Shown: positions 45,401-55,213 of the stretch, one piece after another
How positions within the stretch are numbered: position 1 is the stretch's first letter
Layout: each line of letters begins with the position of its first letter
NCBI GenBank assembly: GCA_003565775.1
Contig: PXAT01000127.1
Span: 1 to 64,000 of the forward strand
Length of the DNA: 64,000 nucleotides
Origin: Ectothiorhodospiraceae bacterium
Lineage (GTDB): Bacteria; Pseudomonadota; Gammaproteobacteria; Nitrococcales; Aquisalimonadaceae
Direction: 5' to 3'
Program-made: the position numbers and the translations under genes
Notes under the pieces: model-generated
Seen by the model: only the letters and a program-made list of their open reading frames with translations
Told to the model about the DNA's origin: nothing
Databases searched by the model: none

Positions 45401-46048
45401 CGGATGCTGTCTGCGGATGGCGAGCACCTGTCGCCGGGCGGGTTCATTCCGGCGGCCGAGCGCTACCAGTTGATGGGACGCCTCGACCGATGGGTGATCC
45501 GCCACAGTTTCCAGTTCATTGCGGAACAGGAAGGCGCTCTCAGCAGCCGCTACAGCATCAACCTGTCTGGTGGCTCGCTGGTGGACGAGGATCTCGCGGG
45601 GTTCGTCGAGACTCAGCTCCGCAATTTCGCCATCGACCCGGCGCGGGTGTGCTTCGAGATCACCGAGACCGCCACGATTCGCAACATGGAGCGGGCGGTG
45701 GAATTCGTCAACACCGTGCGTTCCCTCGGCTGCCGCTTCGCGTTGGATGACTTCGGTGCCGGTCTCGCCTCATTCGCCTATCTGAAGGCCCTGCCGGTGG
45801 ATTTCCTGAAGATCGACGGCGGCTTCGTCAAGGATCTGCTGGAGGATCGTTTCGACGCGGCCATGGTGCAGGCGATTCAGCAGGTTGGCGAAACCATGGG
45901 CATCCGGACCATTGCCGAATTCGTGGAGAATGACGCGATTCTCGAACGTTTGCGGCAGATCGGCGTGAATTACGCACAGGGTTTCGGCATTCACCGGCCC
46001 GAGCCCTGCTTGAGATCTATTCGCACAGACGATCCAGCATCCGCTTGA
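42455..46048 (+). CDS. LOV-pseudokinase-REC-HPT-REC-GGDEF-EAL giant signalling protein
   Basis: This 1197-residue soluble protein starts at GTG with GGAGG nine bases before. The order is: LOV/PAS domain (about 12-130) with the flavin-reactive Cys59 in GYNCRFLQ and the asparagines of RNYRQDD and FINEL. Next is a kinase-like part without a HisKA His or intact N/G boxes (about 150-360). REC1 follows (VLVAEDNPINAQ, LLLDVHMPHKDG), then HPT (FQAHTLKGGLASF), REC2 (LVVEDSATTAV, ILMDCLMPGIDG) and GGDEF (about 770-930, ARLGGDEFG with RxxD inhibitory site RDED). Last is EAL (YEVLVR, INLSGG, FEITET, LDDFGAG, LKIDGG), with catalytic residues apparently intact. It ends overlapping the convergent CheB-CheR gene by 32 bases. 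Confidence 0.92.
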   Translation: MSGGSKQSGIGLLRQLVDRVEEPMLVADARQRDQPLCHVNAGFLRLTGYRSEDILGYNCRFLQRHDIDQPGIKLIRRAVAAGKAAHALIRNYRQDDAVFINELQILPVGGDPGRPDWFVGLQRRISDISFHGRDPIGAEEKAGGRAHAARPRSWPEIITLLESLGQARFNPVQRQGLEAAMASARLLIRDDNQLSFAAVESGAREPLNVSELLAATVAQAAPDLPDGYLQVDANQLGSRVVRGHRDSMIAVLQRLAELHAAFAGSAGAVLTVQDVPLHGGSRLPQFSIHSVSGKSSVLTPETRPAAAAERSRLLSPEATFPELSRLALASGGDVWADVDFSFHFRMGTPLSANRLAEAPPAAVTKPDGRTLRVLVAEDNPINAQVVSAFLERNGHRATVAEDGLAVEQLLATGDFDLLLLDVHMPHKDGIEVAADLRRDPRYRDLPIIAVTAAPTAESRERCVRAGMDGYLAKPVKREELDEVLLRLAPRLPTETSADRDAEPLTGTPPIDLAAALRAVDSDIALLRAMCRAFLRDLPNRWTALERALACSDWETVHFQAHTLKGGLASFCAHGAVGKAEDICQLAKGRQPSMDRLRGVADELEREINAVVVYVTDELLDAAASELIGRGNHGGVGGARVLVVEDSATTAVMITEFLRQQGYHVQESRSGEEGLRVARRFRPDIILMDCLMPGIDGLEACRRLRRDPVTEDVPVLIITALNDEQAAQEAIDAGASDFITKPIFMPVLRQRLRQMELSRERHQQVRYLAYHDSLTGLPNRTSFHNRLDRMLASCRDADAEHVLMYLDLDQFKVVNDTRGHQAGDELLVQLGRILAQQVRDEDLLARLGGDEFGVLLERCQLEDGLRVADSLIEAVRDFAFFWEDQTFLLGVSIGVVSVTRKWVTAAELLSAADTACYAAKAAGRDRYQVYSENDGFIRRQAAEIHLVPEISHALENDRFVLYRQRIQPIDSHRTEPAHYEVLVRMLSADGEHLSPGGFIPAAERYQLMGRLDRWVIRHSFQFIAEQEGALSSRYSINLSGGSLVDEDLAGFVETQLRNFAIDPARVCFEITETATIRNMERAVEFVNTVRSLGCRFALDDFGAGLASFAYLKALPVDFLKIDGGFVKDLLEDRFDAAMVQAIQQVGETMGIRTIAEFVENDAILERLRQIGVNYAQGFGIHRPEPCLRSIRTDDPASA

Positions 46049-49000
46049 GCTCGGACATATCCAGCGGCTTGTTGAGGTAGCCGTCAAAACCGGCATCGAC
46101 TGCGCGACGCTGCGTCTCCGCGGCGGCATCGGCGCTGACCGCCACCACCGGGATGCCCGCGGTTACACTGTTCGCGCGTAACTGCCGCAGTGCCTGGAAA
46201 CCGTCCATGCGCGGCAAGTGCAGATCCATCAGAATCAGGTCCGGTCTCTGGGTCTCCGCAATCCCGATCCCGGCCAGTCCATCGCCCGCGTCCAGCAGGC
46301 GACAACCGAGCCGGTTCTCGAGCACGGCCCGGGCCAGCAGCCGATTGCTGTCGTTGTCCTCGACGTACAGGATCAGCGGCGGTTGATCGGGGCGCGTAAT
46401 ACCGGCCGGTGCGGGCACGGTGTCGGGTGCGATGGCCTCCGGCTCGGGCTCGGCCAGCCCGGCTGCGCCACAGGAGATCCGTACCGTGAACGTCGATCCG
46501 ATGCCCGGCTCGCTGTCCACGGTGAGTCTTCCGTTCATCATCTCGACAATGCGCTGGGTAATCACCAGGCCGATGCCGGTGCCGAGGACATTGCTGCCCT
46601 CGTGACCCAGGCGGTTGAACGGTTCGAAAAGTTCCTGCATCCGGTCGGCGGGGATGCCAATCCCGGTATCGCGGACGACGATCGTGCACTGCTCCGCATT
46701 GCCCCGGATTCTGATATCGACACGACCACCCTCGCGATTGTACTTGACAGCGTTGCTCAGCAGGTTGAGGAGCACCTGCCGTGTCCGGGTGCGGTCGAGC
46801 TGCAATAGTGATGGCAGGTCGATGTCCGAGGACACCGTGATGTTCCTGTCCCTGGCTTCCTCGCGTACGGCATTCATGCTTTCCTCGGCCAACCGACGCA
46901 GATCCACCGGCCCGGTGTTGATGCGGATGTTGCCCGCCTCGATCCGGGTCAGATCCAGCACCTCCGAAATCAGATCCAGAAGATGCCAGCCGCTGCTCAG
47001 GATGTGGCGCATGTATTCCTTCTGCTGGACCGTCAACGGTGCTTCGTGGTCGGCTTCCAGCAATTGCGCAAAGCCAAGCACGGCATTCAGCGGGGTGCGC
47101 AGCTCATGGCTCATGTGGGAAAGGAACTCGGACTTGGCCCGGTTGGCGCTTTCCGCCTCCAGTCGGGCGGTGACGAGGGCCTGTTCCACCCGTTTGCGCA
47201 GGGTGATGTCCTGCACCAGGCCGAGGATGCGGTTGCCGCCCGCGGTATCGGCGCGAATGACGTTGGCGCGCAGCAACAGCCAGCGCAGCTCGCCGTCGGC
47301 GCGCAGACGGAGTTCCAGATTCATCTCGCGACCGCCGCTCAGGCAGTCGTGAATGGCCTGGAACAGATTGCGACGATCCGCGGCCGGGAACTGACGCAGC
47401 ATGGCCAGCGCCGACAGGCGCCTGCCCGGAGACTGATTCAGCAGCACATGCAGCAGATCACCGCCCCGAATGGTCAGCGGTTCGCTTTGCTTCCACTCCA
47501 CATGCGACACGCGGGCGAAGGCCTGGGCGTTACGCAGCCGGCGTTCGTTGGCCTCCAGTGCCAGTTCCGCATCGATCTGCTGGGTCAGGTCGTCCTGAAT
47601 GCCGATGTAATGGGTCGTCGCGCCGGCGGTGTCGAAGATCGGCGAAATGGACAGATTGTTCCAGAACGCGGCGCCGCTCTTGCGGTAGTTGCGCAGGATG
47701 ACGCTGATCGGCTGACTGGCGGCAATGGCATCGCGAATCGCCTGAACCACGGATGGCTCGGTATCGTGGCCTTGCAGAAACCGGCAATTGCGACCGATGA
47801 CCTCGTCCGGTGCGTAGCCCGAGATCCGGTAGAACGCCGGATTGGCATAGATAATCGGTAACGCCGGATCGCGCGCATCGGAGATGACAATGCCGGTGGT
47901 GGCGGCATCCAGAGCCTTGGTCTGGACGCTGAGCTGCTCGTTGGCCTGTTCCAGGTCGGTGATATCGACACCCTGGACGCAGAGCGCGTCGAGTTCGCCT
48001 TCCTCGGTGAGAATCGGAAAGCGCTCCATCAGTACCCGCCGGCGTTGCCCGCTCATGGTGAGCACGTCGTCAGTCGCGATCCTCTCGTTGCTTTCCAGCG
48101 CCTGCATGTCGAGCGCATGCGCATGCTGCGCTTCACTCGCTGTCAGGAAGTCGCGGTTGTGCCGACCGCGCAAATCATCCGGGTCGTCCACGCCGAGGAC
48201 GCCGGCGACCGCCTTGTTGGCATACAGGAAACAGCCGTCGGCATCTTTCAGCGTGGTCAGCACCGGGGATGCCGCGAGAATGGACCGCAGGCGTGCTTCA
48301 CTCTCCCGGGACTGGCGCTCCGCTTCCCGCACACGGGTGTTGTCGTAAAAGCTCAGGACCGCGCCGCAGCAGACCCCATCCTGATTGCAGTACGGGCGGA
48401 TCCGCATCAGGAAATGCCGGTATGCGCCGTCGTCCCGCGGCTCACGCAGCTGGGTTTCGACTGCATCACCGCCGTTAACCACCTGCCGCAGATGCTCCTC
48501 AAGGTCCCGTAACAGCAAACGGGAGGGCACGTTGACGAGATTGCGCCCGAGCATCGATTCATCGAGCGTGAAAATCTCCCGGCAGGCGGCGTTGTAGAAC
48601 TTGATGCAGAGGTCCTGATCGACGACCACCAGACCGTCATCGAGACTGATCAGCACATTCTCGAGGTCGGCATTGACCCGATCCACTTCGGCGGTCTTGC
48701 GGCTCAGGGCCACATTCGAGTCGCGCAGGCGTTCGTTGGCGGAAAGCAGCTCCTCGTTGGCGGTTTCCAGTTCCTCGTTCGCCGAGTGCAGTTCCTCGTT
48801 GGTGGAATGCAGTTCCTCGTTGGCCGTCTCGAGCTGCGCGATCACGCTCTGCAGGTGATCCCAGGCCTCCTGTAGGTTTTCTTCCAGTTGATGCACGCGT
48901 TCGGTGGCCGCGGCATCGACTTCCTCGGCCAGGATCGGTGCTATCGCGGGATCGTCGTCAATCTCGACGGCCGGACGCGCATGGGCTGCGGACGTTGCCT

Positions 49001-50495
49001 CGCCAAGGCCGAGGGGCTCTTCCGCCAGCCAGGTTCTGGTCATGCTCAGGAAAGGCTGCAGGCGCCGGTTGGTGCTTAGTCGCCGGTAAATCCGGTGGCG
49101 GTGGTCCACCGGCTCGAAAAGATCCTGCTGCGGTGGCAGATTCTCGGCGCGGCCGAGAAACAGCAGACCGTCCGGCCGCAGACCGTAGTGCAGTGTCTCG
49201 AATAACTGGCGTCGCGCCGGATTACCGAGATAAATGAGAAGGTTGCGACAACAAATCAGATCGAGATGAATGAACGGCGGATTCAACAGCAGGTTGTGCT
49301 GGACAAACGTGACCCGGCGTCGCAGTCCCTTGCGAACCGTGCACAGGTCTTCTCTGGTCTCGAAATAGCGTTCCCGCAAGGTCGCCGGGACCGTGTCCTC
49401 GAGATCCGCGAGTGAATAGCATCCGCGGCGGGCCTTCCCCAGCGCCTGTGTGTCGACATCGGTGGCGAACAGTTGCAGCCCGATGCTGCTGGCCAGTTCA
49501 TGCAGCACCTCGCCGATCAGGATGGCCATGCTGTAGGCCTCCTCGCCGGTGGCACAGCCCGCCACCCAGACACGCAATTCCTCATGGGGTGACTTGCTGC
49601 GAATCATCTCGCGGAGTTGCCGCGTCAGGGCGTCGAATGCCGAGCCATCACGGAAAAAGGCGGTGACCGAGATGAGGACTTCATTGGCCAGCGCAACGGC
49701 TTCCTGCGGCGCGACGGCGAGCCGTCGCTCGTAGTCCGTCATGACCTCCAGGCCAAGCACCTGCATGCGCTTGCGGATGCGTCGCTGCAGCACGCTCCCC
49801 TTGTAGGCGCGCAAATCGATGTCGGCATGGCGACGTACCTGTTGCAGGATCCGGCCGAGCAGTTCCGGATCCTCGACGGCTTGCTCGGGATAGATTTCCG
49901 GCAAGTGGCGCAAAAGCTCGTAGGCGAGTTCGCGAGGAGGGGCAATGCAGCTGGCGAGACCGGTTGCGATGGCCGCATGCGGCATGCCCTGATGAGCTGC
50001 CGTCTCCGGTGACTGGACAAGCAGCTTGCCGCCTCCCGCATGGATGGCCCTGGCGCCGAGGCTGCCATCACGCCCGCTGCCCGACAGGATCACCGCGGCA
50101 GCTTTTGCACCCACGGCGCTGGCCACGGACTCGAGCAGTCTGTCAATGGAGGGGGCTGGCCGCCGGGCGGGATCGGGTTCGGCCAGGACCAGTCGTCCGT
50201 GTTCAACGACGATATCGTGATTTGCCGGCGTGATGAAGACGCGGCCCGGTTCCAGAGGCGTGCCACTGACGATCTGCTCCACCGGCAGCGGTACGGCCCG
50301 CGCCAGAAGTTCGCTGAGCAGGCTTTCATGACCGGGCGCAAGGTGTTGAGCGACAACGAAACATTTGTCGGTATGCGGATCGACTGCGCCGAGGAATGAA
50401 CGCAAGGCCTCAAGTCCACCGGCCGAGGCGCCGATAGCCACCACATGGGACGGTGCTGACAAATCGTTTGATGACTCGGAAACGGGCTGCGTCAC
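46017..50495 (-). CDS. CheB-CheR-coiled coil-PAS-LOV-HisKA-HATPase-REC fusion protein
   Basis: This 1492-residue protein starts at GTG with AGGA eight bases before. Domains: CheB methylesterase without receiver (about 16-200; Ser24 in [21 protein letters not shown]), then CheR methyltransferase (about 215-465; [22 protein letters not shown]). A repetitive coiled coil (530-610) is followed by PAS domains, a LOV domain (about 865-985) with Cys904 in GRNCRFLQG and [13 protein letters not shown], and another PAS. HisKA follows ([14 protein letters not shown], about 1120), then HATPase and a C-terminal REC ([11 protein letters not shown]). CheBR-PAS-kinase fusions are known; the LOV domain makes it a likely light-responsive kinase. 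Confidence 0.92.
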   Translation of the reverse strand: MTQPVSESSNDLSAPSHVVAIGASAGGLEALRSFLGAVDPHTDKCFVVAQHLAPGHESLLSELLARAVPLPVEQIVSGTPLEPGRVFITPANHDIVVEHGRLVLAEPDPARRPAPSIDRLLESVASAVGAKAAAVILSGSGRDGSLGARAIHAGGGKLLVQSPETAAHQGMPHAAIATGLASCIAPPRELAYELLRHLPEIYPEQAVEDPELLGRILQQVRRHADIDLRAYKGSVLQRRIRKRMQVLGLEVMTDYERRLAVAPQEAVALANEVLISVTAFFRDGSAFDALTRQLREMIRSKSPHEELRVWVAGCATGEEAYSMAILIGEVLHELASSIGLQLFATDVDTQALGKARRGCYSLADLEDTVPATLRERYFETREDLCTVRKGLRRRVTFVQHNLLLNPPFIHLDLICCRNLLIYLGNPARRQLFETLHYGLRPDGLLFLGRAENLPPQQDLFEPVDHRHRIYRRLSTNRRLQPFLSMTRTWLAEEPLGLGEATSAAHARPAVEIDDDPAIAPILAEEVDAAATERVHQLEENLQEAWDHLQSVIAQLETANEELHSTNEELHSANEELETANEELLSANERLRDSNVALSRKTAEVDRVNADLENVLISLDDGLVVVDQDLCIKFYNAACREIFTLDESMLGRNLVNVPSRLLLRDLEEHLRQVVNGGDAVETQLREPRDDGAYRHFLMRIRPYCNQDGVCCGAVLSFYDNTRVREAERQSRESEARLRSILAASPVLTTLKDADGCFLYANKAVAGVLGVDDPDDLRGRHNRDFLTASEAQHAHALDMQALESNERIATDDVLTMSGQRRRVLMERFPILTEEGELDALCVQGVDITDLEQANEQLSVQTKALDAATTGIVISDARDPALPIIYANPAFYRISGYAPDEVIGRNCRFLQGHDTEPSVVQAIRDAIAASQPISVILRNYRKSGAAFWNNLSISPIFDTAGATTHYIGIQDDLTQQIDAELALEANERRLRNAQAFARVSHVEWKQSEPLTIRGGDLLHVLLNQSPGRRLSALAMLRQFPAADRRNLFQAIHDCLSGGREMNLELRLRADGELRWLLLRANVIRADTAGGNRILGLVQDITLRKRVEQALVTARLEAESANRAKSEFLSHMSHELRTPLNAVLGFAQLLEADHEAPLTVQQKEYMRHILSSGWHLLDLISEVLDLTRIEAGNIRINTGPVDLRRLAEESMNAVREEARDRNITVSSDIDLPSLLQLDRTRTRQVLLNLLSNAVKYNREGGRVDIRIRGNAEQCTIVVRDTGIGIPADRMQELFEPFNRLGHEGSNVLGTGIGLVITQRIVEMMNGRLTVDSEPGIGSTFTVRISCGAAGLAEPEPEAIAPDTVPAPAGITRPDQPPLILYVEDNDSNRLLARAVLENRLGCRLLDAGDGLAGIGIAETQRPDLILMDLHLPRMDGFQALRQLRANSVTAGIPVVAVSADAAAETQRRAVDAGFDGYLNKPLDMSELKRMLDRLCE
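48731..48834 (-). repeat. 21-bp tandem coding repeats in the coiled coil
   Basis: About five degenerate 21-base units contain CAGTTCCTCGTTGG-like cores on the plus strand. Read on the minus strand they encode seven-residue heptads of the NEELxSA/NEELETA kind. This is the coiled coil between CheR and the first PAS domain. Similar repeats are typical of CheB-CheR-PAS fusions, and slippage could alter their number. Confidence 0.8.
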
Positions 50496-50652
50496 GTTAA
50501 CGGTCCTGGTTAATGGACGGCAGGGAAGCCTGAATGGCGGACACAATACCCTCGACCCAACCCCGATATCTATAAGAGCTGTACCGGCTATCTACAAACC
50601 CGACGGCAGACCGTCCGTTGCCGTCGACGGATCACGTGGGAGATCACTATTC
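50496..50652. promoter_or_regulatory. Divergent control region of the two big signalling transcripts
   Basis: These 157 bp separate the divergent CheB-CheR fusion and the soluble receptor operon. An A/T-rich CGATATCTATAAGAG (around 50565-50579) may contain a -10 element for the rightward operon, but no matching -35 was found. No good sigma-28 or sigma-54 site was seen. Confidence 0.35.
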
Positions 50653-52584
50653 ATGGCCCTGGTAAAAGGCAAACAATCGACATCTCAATCCGCTGGCAAT
50701 GGCGCCGCCGCGGCTGCACCTCCGAGTGGCAATGCGCAGCGCGAAGCCGAAGCCGCGCGGCGCCGGGCCCGTTCTATTGCCCGTCGCCAGCAGGTCGCCG
50801 AGCGTATTGCCGCTGCTGCGGCACAATTGTCCAGCAGCGTGTCGGAGTCCGCTGCCGCCGCCGAGCAGTTGAAGGGCTCGATGGATCAGATCGCGGTCGG
50901 GGCGCAGCAGGCCGCCGGTTCCGCGCAGGAAACCATGGGCTCGGTTTCCGAGATGGCCGCGGCGGTGAAGCAGCAGGCGGACATGGCACGTCAGGCGGCA
51001 AGCCGCCTGCTCAGCATGCGCGATCAGGTCGCCGGGTCAATTGATCGGGTGGAAGGTCTGGTGGACGCAGTCAAGCTCGGCATTGAACGCCAGGACAAGG
51101 CGGTCGCCGGCGCGGACAAACTGTCCACGCGCGCCGAGGAGATCGGCGACATCGTGCGCGCGGTCACGCGCATTGCCGACCAGACCAATCTGCTGGCCCT
51201 GAATGCCGCCATCGAGGCTGCCGGTGCCGGTGAACACGGACGCGGCTTTGCGGTGGTCGCCGATGAGGTCCGTGGCCTCGCCGAGCTGTCGCAGAAAAGC
51301 GCATCGGACATCCAGAAGCTGGTGACCCGGATCCGTGATGGGGTGGAGGAGGTCACCCGGCTGATCCGGGAGACCGCCGAGTCCGGCAAGCAGGGCATGG
51401 TCCAGGGCGAAAAGATTACGGGCCAACTGGAATCCGTGCGCGGCGCGATGAAGGAAATGCTCGCCTCCGGCGACCGAATCCAGGAGATCGCTGACGAATC
51501 CGCCGAGGCGGCGGACAAGGTGCAGCGCGAGACCGAAACCATCGCTGCGGCCGCCGAGGAGCAGTCCGCGGCCTGCGAGGAAGCAACGCGCATGGCCGAT
51601 CAGCAGACCCAGGCTCTCAGTGAGGCACGCGACGCGAGCAGTTCCCTGTCGGAACTTGCCGACAACTTGCGGGACAACAGCGACACCGACAAAACGGGTG
51701 ACGAACTGGCGGCGGCCGCCGAGCAGTTGGCCTCTGCGGTGGAGGAGATTCAGCGTTCCTCCAGCGAGGTATCGGTCGCGAACGAACAGATCCGGCGTGG
51801 CGCGGAACAGCAGAGTCTTGCCGGGCAGTCCGCGATGAGCGCCATTCGTCAGCTAGAGCAGGGATCGGAGAAGGCGACCACCAGCGCCCGCGAGAGCATC
51901 GAACGGGGTGAGGGCGCCGCGACGATGATCCGGGAAAACCGCGAGCTGGTGGAGGAACTGGTGGGTTCGCTGTCGGAAAACGCCGAACAGAGCCGCACGG
52001 TCCGCACCAAGGTGCGGGATCTGGAGCTGCTCGCCCGGCGCATCGACAAGCTGCTCAGCGGCATCGGCATGGTCAACGTGCAGACCAGCATGCTGGCGGT
52101 CAACGGCGGCATCGAGGCGGCCCGTGCCGGCGAACACGGCAAGGGCTTCGTCGTGGTGTCCACCGATATTCGCAACCTCGCCCACGACGCCACCGATAAT
52201 GCCGGTCGCATCGAAGAGGTCGTTGCCCTGGCCCAGGACGATATCGGTGCCGTCCGCGCGGTCATGGAACATGTTGCCGCCGCGGCCGAGGAGGAAGCCG
52301 AACGCAACGAGGCCGTGCTCGGTGAGCTGCGACGCGTCGAAAAATCGGTGGGCCAGGTGGTGGACGGGAATCGCGAGGTTGCCGACGCATCGCAGCAGAT
52401 TCATGAAGCGGTGGCCGAGGCCCGCACCGGTATCGAACAGATCGCAAGCGCCGCGGAAGAGGCCTCCCAGGGCGCGGTGGAGGTATCGGCTGCTGCCCGC
52501 CAGCAGAACCAGAGCGTCGAGGAGCTCGCCAGTGCCGCCGAGGAAATCGCATCACTGGCGGATCAGCTCCAGCAGGGGGCATGA
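50653..52584 (+). CDS. Double-headed soluble chemoreceptor
   Basis: This 643-residue receptor has no membrane helix and so is cytoplasmic. The N-terminal 60 residues are basic and Ala-rich ([25 protein letters not shown]). Two signalling tips follow: [20 protein letters not shown] with [18 protein letters not shown] (about 174-215), and [20 protein letters not shown] with [15 protein letters not shown] (about 471-510). The first has Gly instead of the usual Arg in AIEAARAGE; the second has Gly-Gly in place of Ala-Ala. No CheR-docking pentapeptide is present. It overlaps the next gene by four bases. The upstream frame before this ATG is spurious. Confidence 0.9.
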   Translation: MALVKGKQSTSQSAGNGAAAAAPPSGNAQREAEAARRRARSIARRQQVAERIAAAAAQLSSSVSESAAAAEQLKGSMDQIAVGAQQAAGSAQETMGSVSEMAAAVKQQADMARQAASRLLSMRDQVAGSIDRVEGLVDAVKLGIERQDKAVAGADKLSTRAEEIGDIVRAVTRIADQTNLLALNAAIEAAGAGEHGRGFAVVADEVRGLAELSQKSASDIQKLVTRIRDGVEEVTRLIRETAESGKQGMVQGEKITGQLESVRGAMKEMLASGDRIQEIADESAEAADKVQRETETIAAAAEEQSAACEEATRMADQQTQALSEARDASSSLSELADNLRDNSDTDKTGDELAAAAEQLASAVEEIQRSSSEVSVANEQIRRGAEQQSLAGQSAMSAIRQLEQGSEKATTSARESIERGEGAATMIRENRELVEELVGSLSENAEQSRTVRTKVRDLELLARRIDKLLSGIGMVNVQTSMLAVNGGIEAARAGEHGKGFVVVSTDIRNLAHDATDNAGRIEEVVALAQDDIGAVRAVMEHVAAAAEEEAERNEAVLGELRRVEKSVGQVVDGNREVADASQQIHEAVAEARTGIEQIASAAEEASQGAVEVSAAARQQNQSVEELASAAEEIASLADQLQQGA

Positions 52585-54116
52585 GCGTGGCTGCGTCCCC
52601 GGCCGCCGGCGAATACGTTTTCTTCCGCCTGGGCGCGGAGCAGTTCGCGTTGCCGATGGCGGTCATCGAGGAGATTATCCGACCGCCGCGCCTCGACCCG
52701 CTGCCGCTGTCCAACCCCCTTTACCTGGGGCTCGCCAACCTCCGCGGTCGGGTACTTCCGGTGGTGGATCTCCGCCGGACCCTCGGTTGCACCACCGGTG
52801 AGCAGGACGCCGGTCAGCGGGTCCTCGTGACCCGGGTGCAGGGGGTCGGACTTCTGGTCGACCAGGTGGATCGGGTTGAGCAGTGTCCCGCGAGTGCCGT
52901 CCAGACCGCCACCGGATTGCGCACGGCGGTGGATCATCAGGAAGTGCTGGGAGTGCTCGACATCGGCAGCGGTCTGACGCCGATCCTCGATCTGGAGTCG
53001 CTGGTCAGCCAACGGCTCACACTGGATTACACGCCGCCGACAGCCCGCCGCCAGGCCCGGGCTGCAGGCCCCGCGCTGCGCGCCGACGCCGTCGAGGACA
53101 GTGCGGGCCAGCGGCTCGAGGAGCTGATCGTTCTGCAGAGCGCCGGCCAGCGCTTCGCGCTGCCACTGCAGCAGGTGCGAGAGCTGGTGCCCATGCCCGG
53201 TGCCTGCATGGCGGTCCCCAACGCACCGGATTATCTCGCCGGCGCCATGTGCTTCCGACAGCAGATCGTACCGCTGCTGCTGGTCGATCGTCTGTTTGAT
53301 CTGCCGCGGGAATCGGAACCACAGAACCGGCGTGTGCTGGTGGTCCCACTCAGCGGGCGGCGCGACGACGATACTTCCGCCATGGTGGGGCTTGTGGCGG
53401 ACCAGGTCGACGACGTCCTGCGTCTGCCGGCCAATCGTCTGGTGCCGCTGCCTGAGCAGTTTTCGGCGCTGGGCGGGGTCGAGGACTGCACCGCACTTTG
53501 TCGTCTCGACGATGGCAGCCTGGCCAGCGTCCTCGACATGCCGCGTTTCGCGGCCACCAACATGCTGCAGGACATGCTCGAACGCGTGGAGCAGCTGGCG
53601 ACAGACGAGCGTGACGACGAGGATTCGGCCGAGGACGTGATGCAGTTGCTGGTGCTGGATGTCGGCAAGCAGGCGATCGCGATCTCCATCAGTCAGGTAC
53701 GCGAAATCGTTCGCCACACGGCCTCGATCGAGCCGGTGCCGCTGGCGCCATCCGCCTTGCTGGGCGTCATCAACCTGCGCGGGGTGGCCTTGCCGGTGGT
53801 GGATCTGGCCGACCACCTCGGTCTGGGTCGGACGCCCCGGTCGGACGGGCATTACCGGATTGTCGTGATCGGCGCCGGTGACCAGCGACTGGGTCTGATC
53901 GTCGGCGGTGTGCGGCAGGTGCTGCGCGTTGGCGAGTCGGCGCTGCGGCCGGCACCGGATCGGGCCAGTCGCTATCGTTCGCTGATCCAGCGGGTGGTGC
54001 TCAACGAGGAGGCCGGTGCCGACGAGGCCGGAATGGTTCTGCTGCTGGAGGCGCTGCATCTGTTCCGGTCCGGGGCGCTGGGCGAGCACCCGGCGGTGGG
54101 GGAGGTCACGGCATGA
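52581..54116 (+). CDS. Triple CheW-domain coupling protein
   Basis: This 511-residue adaptor is made of three CheW domains. Domain 1 (about 10-145) has [18 protein letters not shown], domain 2 (about 175-330) has [20 protein letters not shown], and domain 3 (about 350-500) has [24 protein letters not shown] is kept in 1 and 3 but lost in 2. Multi-CheW proteins could bridge several receptors and kinases into an array. It shares four-base overlaps with the receptor and cheB genes. No separate single-domain cheW is present in the island. Confidence 0.93.
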   Translation: MSVAASPAAGEYVFFRLGAEQFALPMAVIEEIIRPPRLDPLPLSNPLYLGLANLRGRVLPVVDLRRTLGCTTGEQDAGQRVLVTRVQGVGLLVDQVDRVEQCPASAVQTATGLRTAVDHQEVLGVLDIGSGLTPILDLESLVSQRLTLDYTPPTARRQARAAGPALRADAVEDSAGQRLEELIVLQSAGQRFALPLQQVRELVPMPGACMAVPNAPDYLAGAMCFRQQIVPLLLVDRLFDLPRESEPQNRRVLVVPLSGRRDDDTSAMVGLVADQVDDVLRLPANRLVPLPEQFSALGGVEDCTALCRLDDGSLASVLDMPRFAATNMLQDMLERVEQLATDERDDEDSAEDVMQLLVLDVGKQAIAISISQVREIVRHTASIEPVPLAPSALLGVINLRGVALPVVDLADHLGLGRTPRSDGHYRIVVIGAGDQRLGLIVGGVRQVLRVGESALRPAPDRASRYRSLIQRVVLNEEAGADEAGMVLLLEALHLFRSGALGEHPAVGEVTA

Positions 54117-55201
54117 CCGGCCTGCATGTGCTCGTGGTTGACGATTCGGCCCTGATGCGCCGGCAGATCGCGGCAATCCTGGAGGATGCCGGCCATCGTG
54201 TGAGCCTCGCACGGGACGGGCGTGACGCGCTCGAAAAGGCGGTGCAGCTGGATCCGGACGTGGTGACACTGGATATCCATATGCCGGAAATGGACGGTCT
54301 GACCTGCCTCAGCCACCTGATGATCGAGACGCCGCGGCCGGTCGTCATGGTGTCGTCGCTGACTGAAAAGGGTGCGCTGGCCACGCTGGAGGCACTTGCT
54401 CTCGGCGCGATCGATTACGTGGCCAAGCCGGGAGGCACGATCAGCGTCGACATGGCGAGTCTCGCCGAGGATCTGATTCGCAAGGTGGAGGTCGCGGCCG
54501 GTGCGCGTCGGCCCGGACCCGCGGCGACCACGGAAAGCAAATCGGTACCGGCACGGCCGGCAGCGCGCACATCGCCGGCTCCGGAACCGGCAGACGCACG
54601 TTCGCATGGCCCCGGTCTGATCGTGATCGGGGTGTCCACCGGCGGGCCGCGGACCCTGGAATCGATCCTGCCCCTGCTACCGGATACCTTGCCCTGGCCG
54701 GTCGTGGTCGTACAACACATGCCGGGCAGCTTCACTTCGGCCTTCGCCCGGCGCATGGATGGTCTGTGTGCGCTGCAGGTCAGGGAGGTGACCGGTCCGG
54801 TGCTTGTGGAACCCGGCGTGATTCACATCGCCCGGGGCGACAGCGACCTGAGCCTCAGTCGCAGGGCTCGCGGTCTGACGCTGATGCCGATGCCCGAGGA
54901 CCCGAAACATACCTGGCACCCGTCCGTAAGCCGTTTGCTGGCAGCGGTCGCCGAGCATGTCCCGGCAAAATCCTTTGTCGGTGTGCTGCTCACCGGCATG
55001 GGTGATGACGGCGCCGCGGAAATGGCCCGCATGCACGAAAGCGGCGGCTTTGTCATTGCCGAGAGTGAGCAGACTGCGGTCGTCTACGGCATGCCCAAGG
55101 CGCTGATGGATCTGGACGGGGCCGACGAGCAACTGCCGATGCAGGCCATTGCCGGACGGCTGTGTGACTGGTTTGGCGTGGAACCGCGTCATGTGTCCTG
55201 A
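54113..55201 (+). CDS. cheB: CheB, receptor methylesterase/response regulator (island)
   Basis: The 362 residues comprise a receiver (VLVVDDSALMRRQI, Asp in VTLDIHMPEMDG, AKPGG) and a methylesterase domain with Ser in GVSTGGP, His in QHMPGSFT and Asp in LTGMGDDGAAEM. It is a full CheB, additional to the CheB domain of the fusion protein. It sits in a tightly packed operon. Confidence 0.97.
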   Translation: MTGLHVLVVDDSALMRRQIAAILEDAGHRVSLARDGRDALEKAVQLDPDVVTLDIHMPEMDGLTCLSHLMIETPRPVVMVSSLTEKGALATLEALALGAIDYVAKPGGTISVDMASLAEDLIRKVEVAAGARRPGPAATTESKSVPARPAARTSPAPEPADARSHGPGLIVIGVSTGGPRTLESILPLLPDTLPWPVVVVQHMPGSFTSAFARRMDGLCALQVREVTGPVLVEPGVIHIARGDSDLSLSRRARGLTLMPMPEDPKHTWHPSVSRLLAAVAEHVPAKSFVGVLLTGMGDDGAAEMARMHESGGFVIAESEQTAVVYGMPKALMDLDGADEQLPMQAIAGRLCDWFGVEPRHVS

Positions 55202-55213
55202 GGAGTTGCCCCG

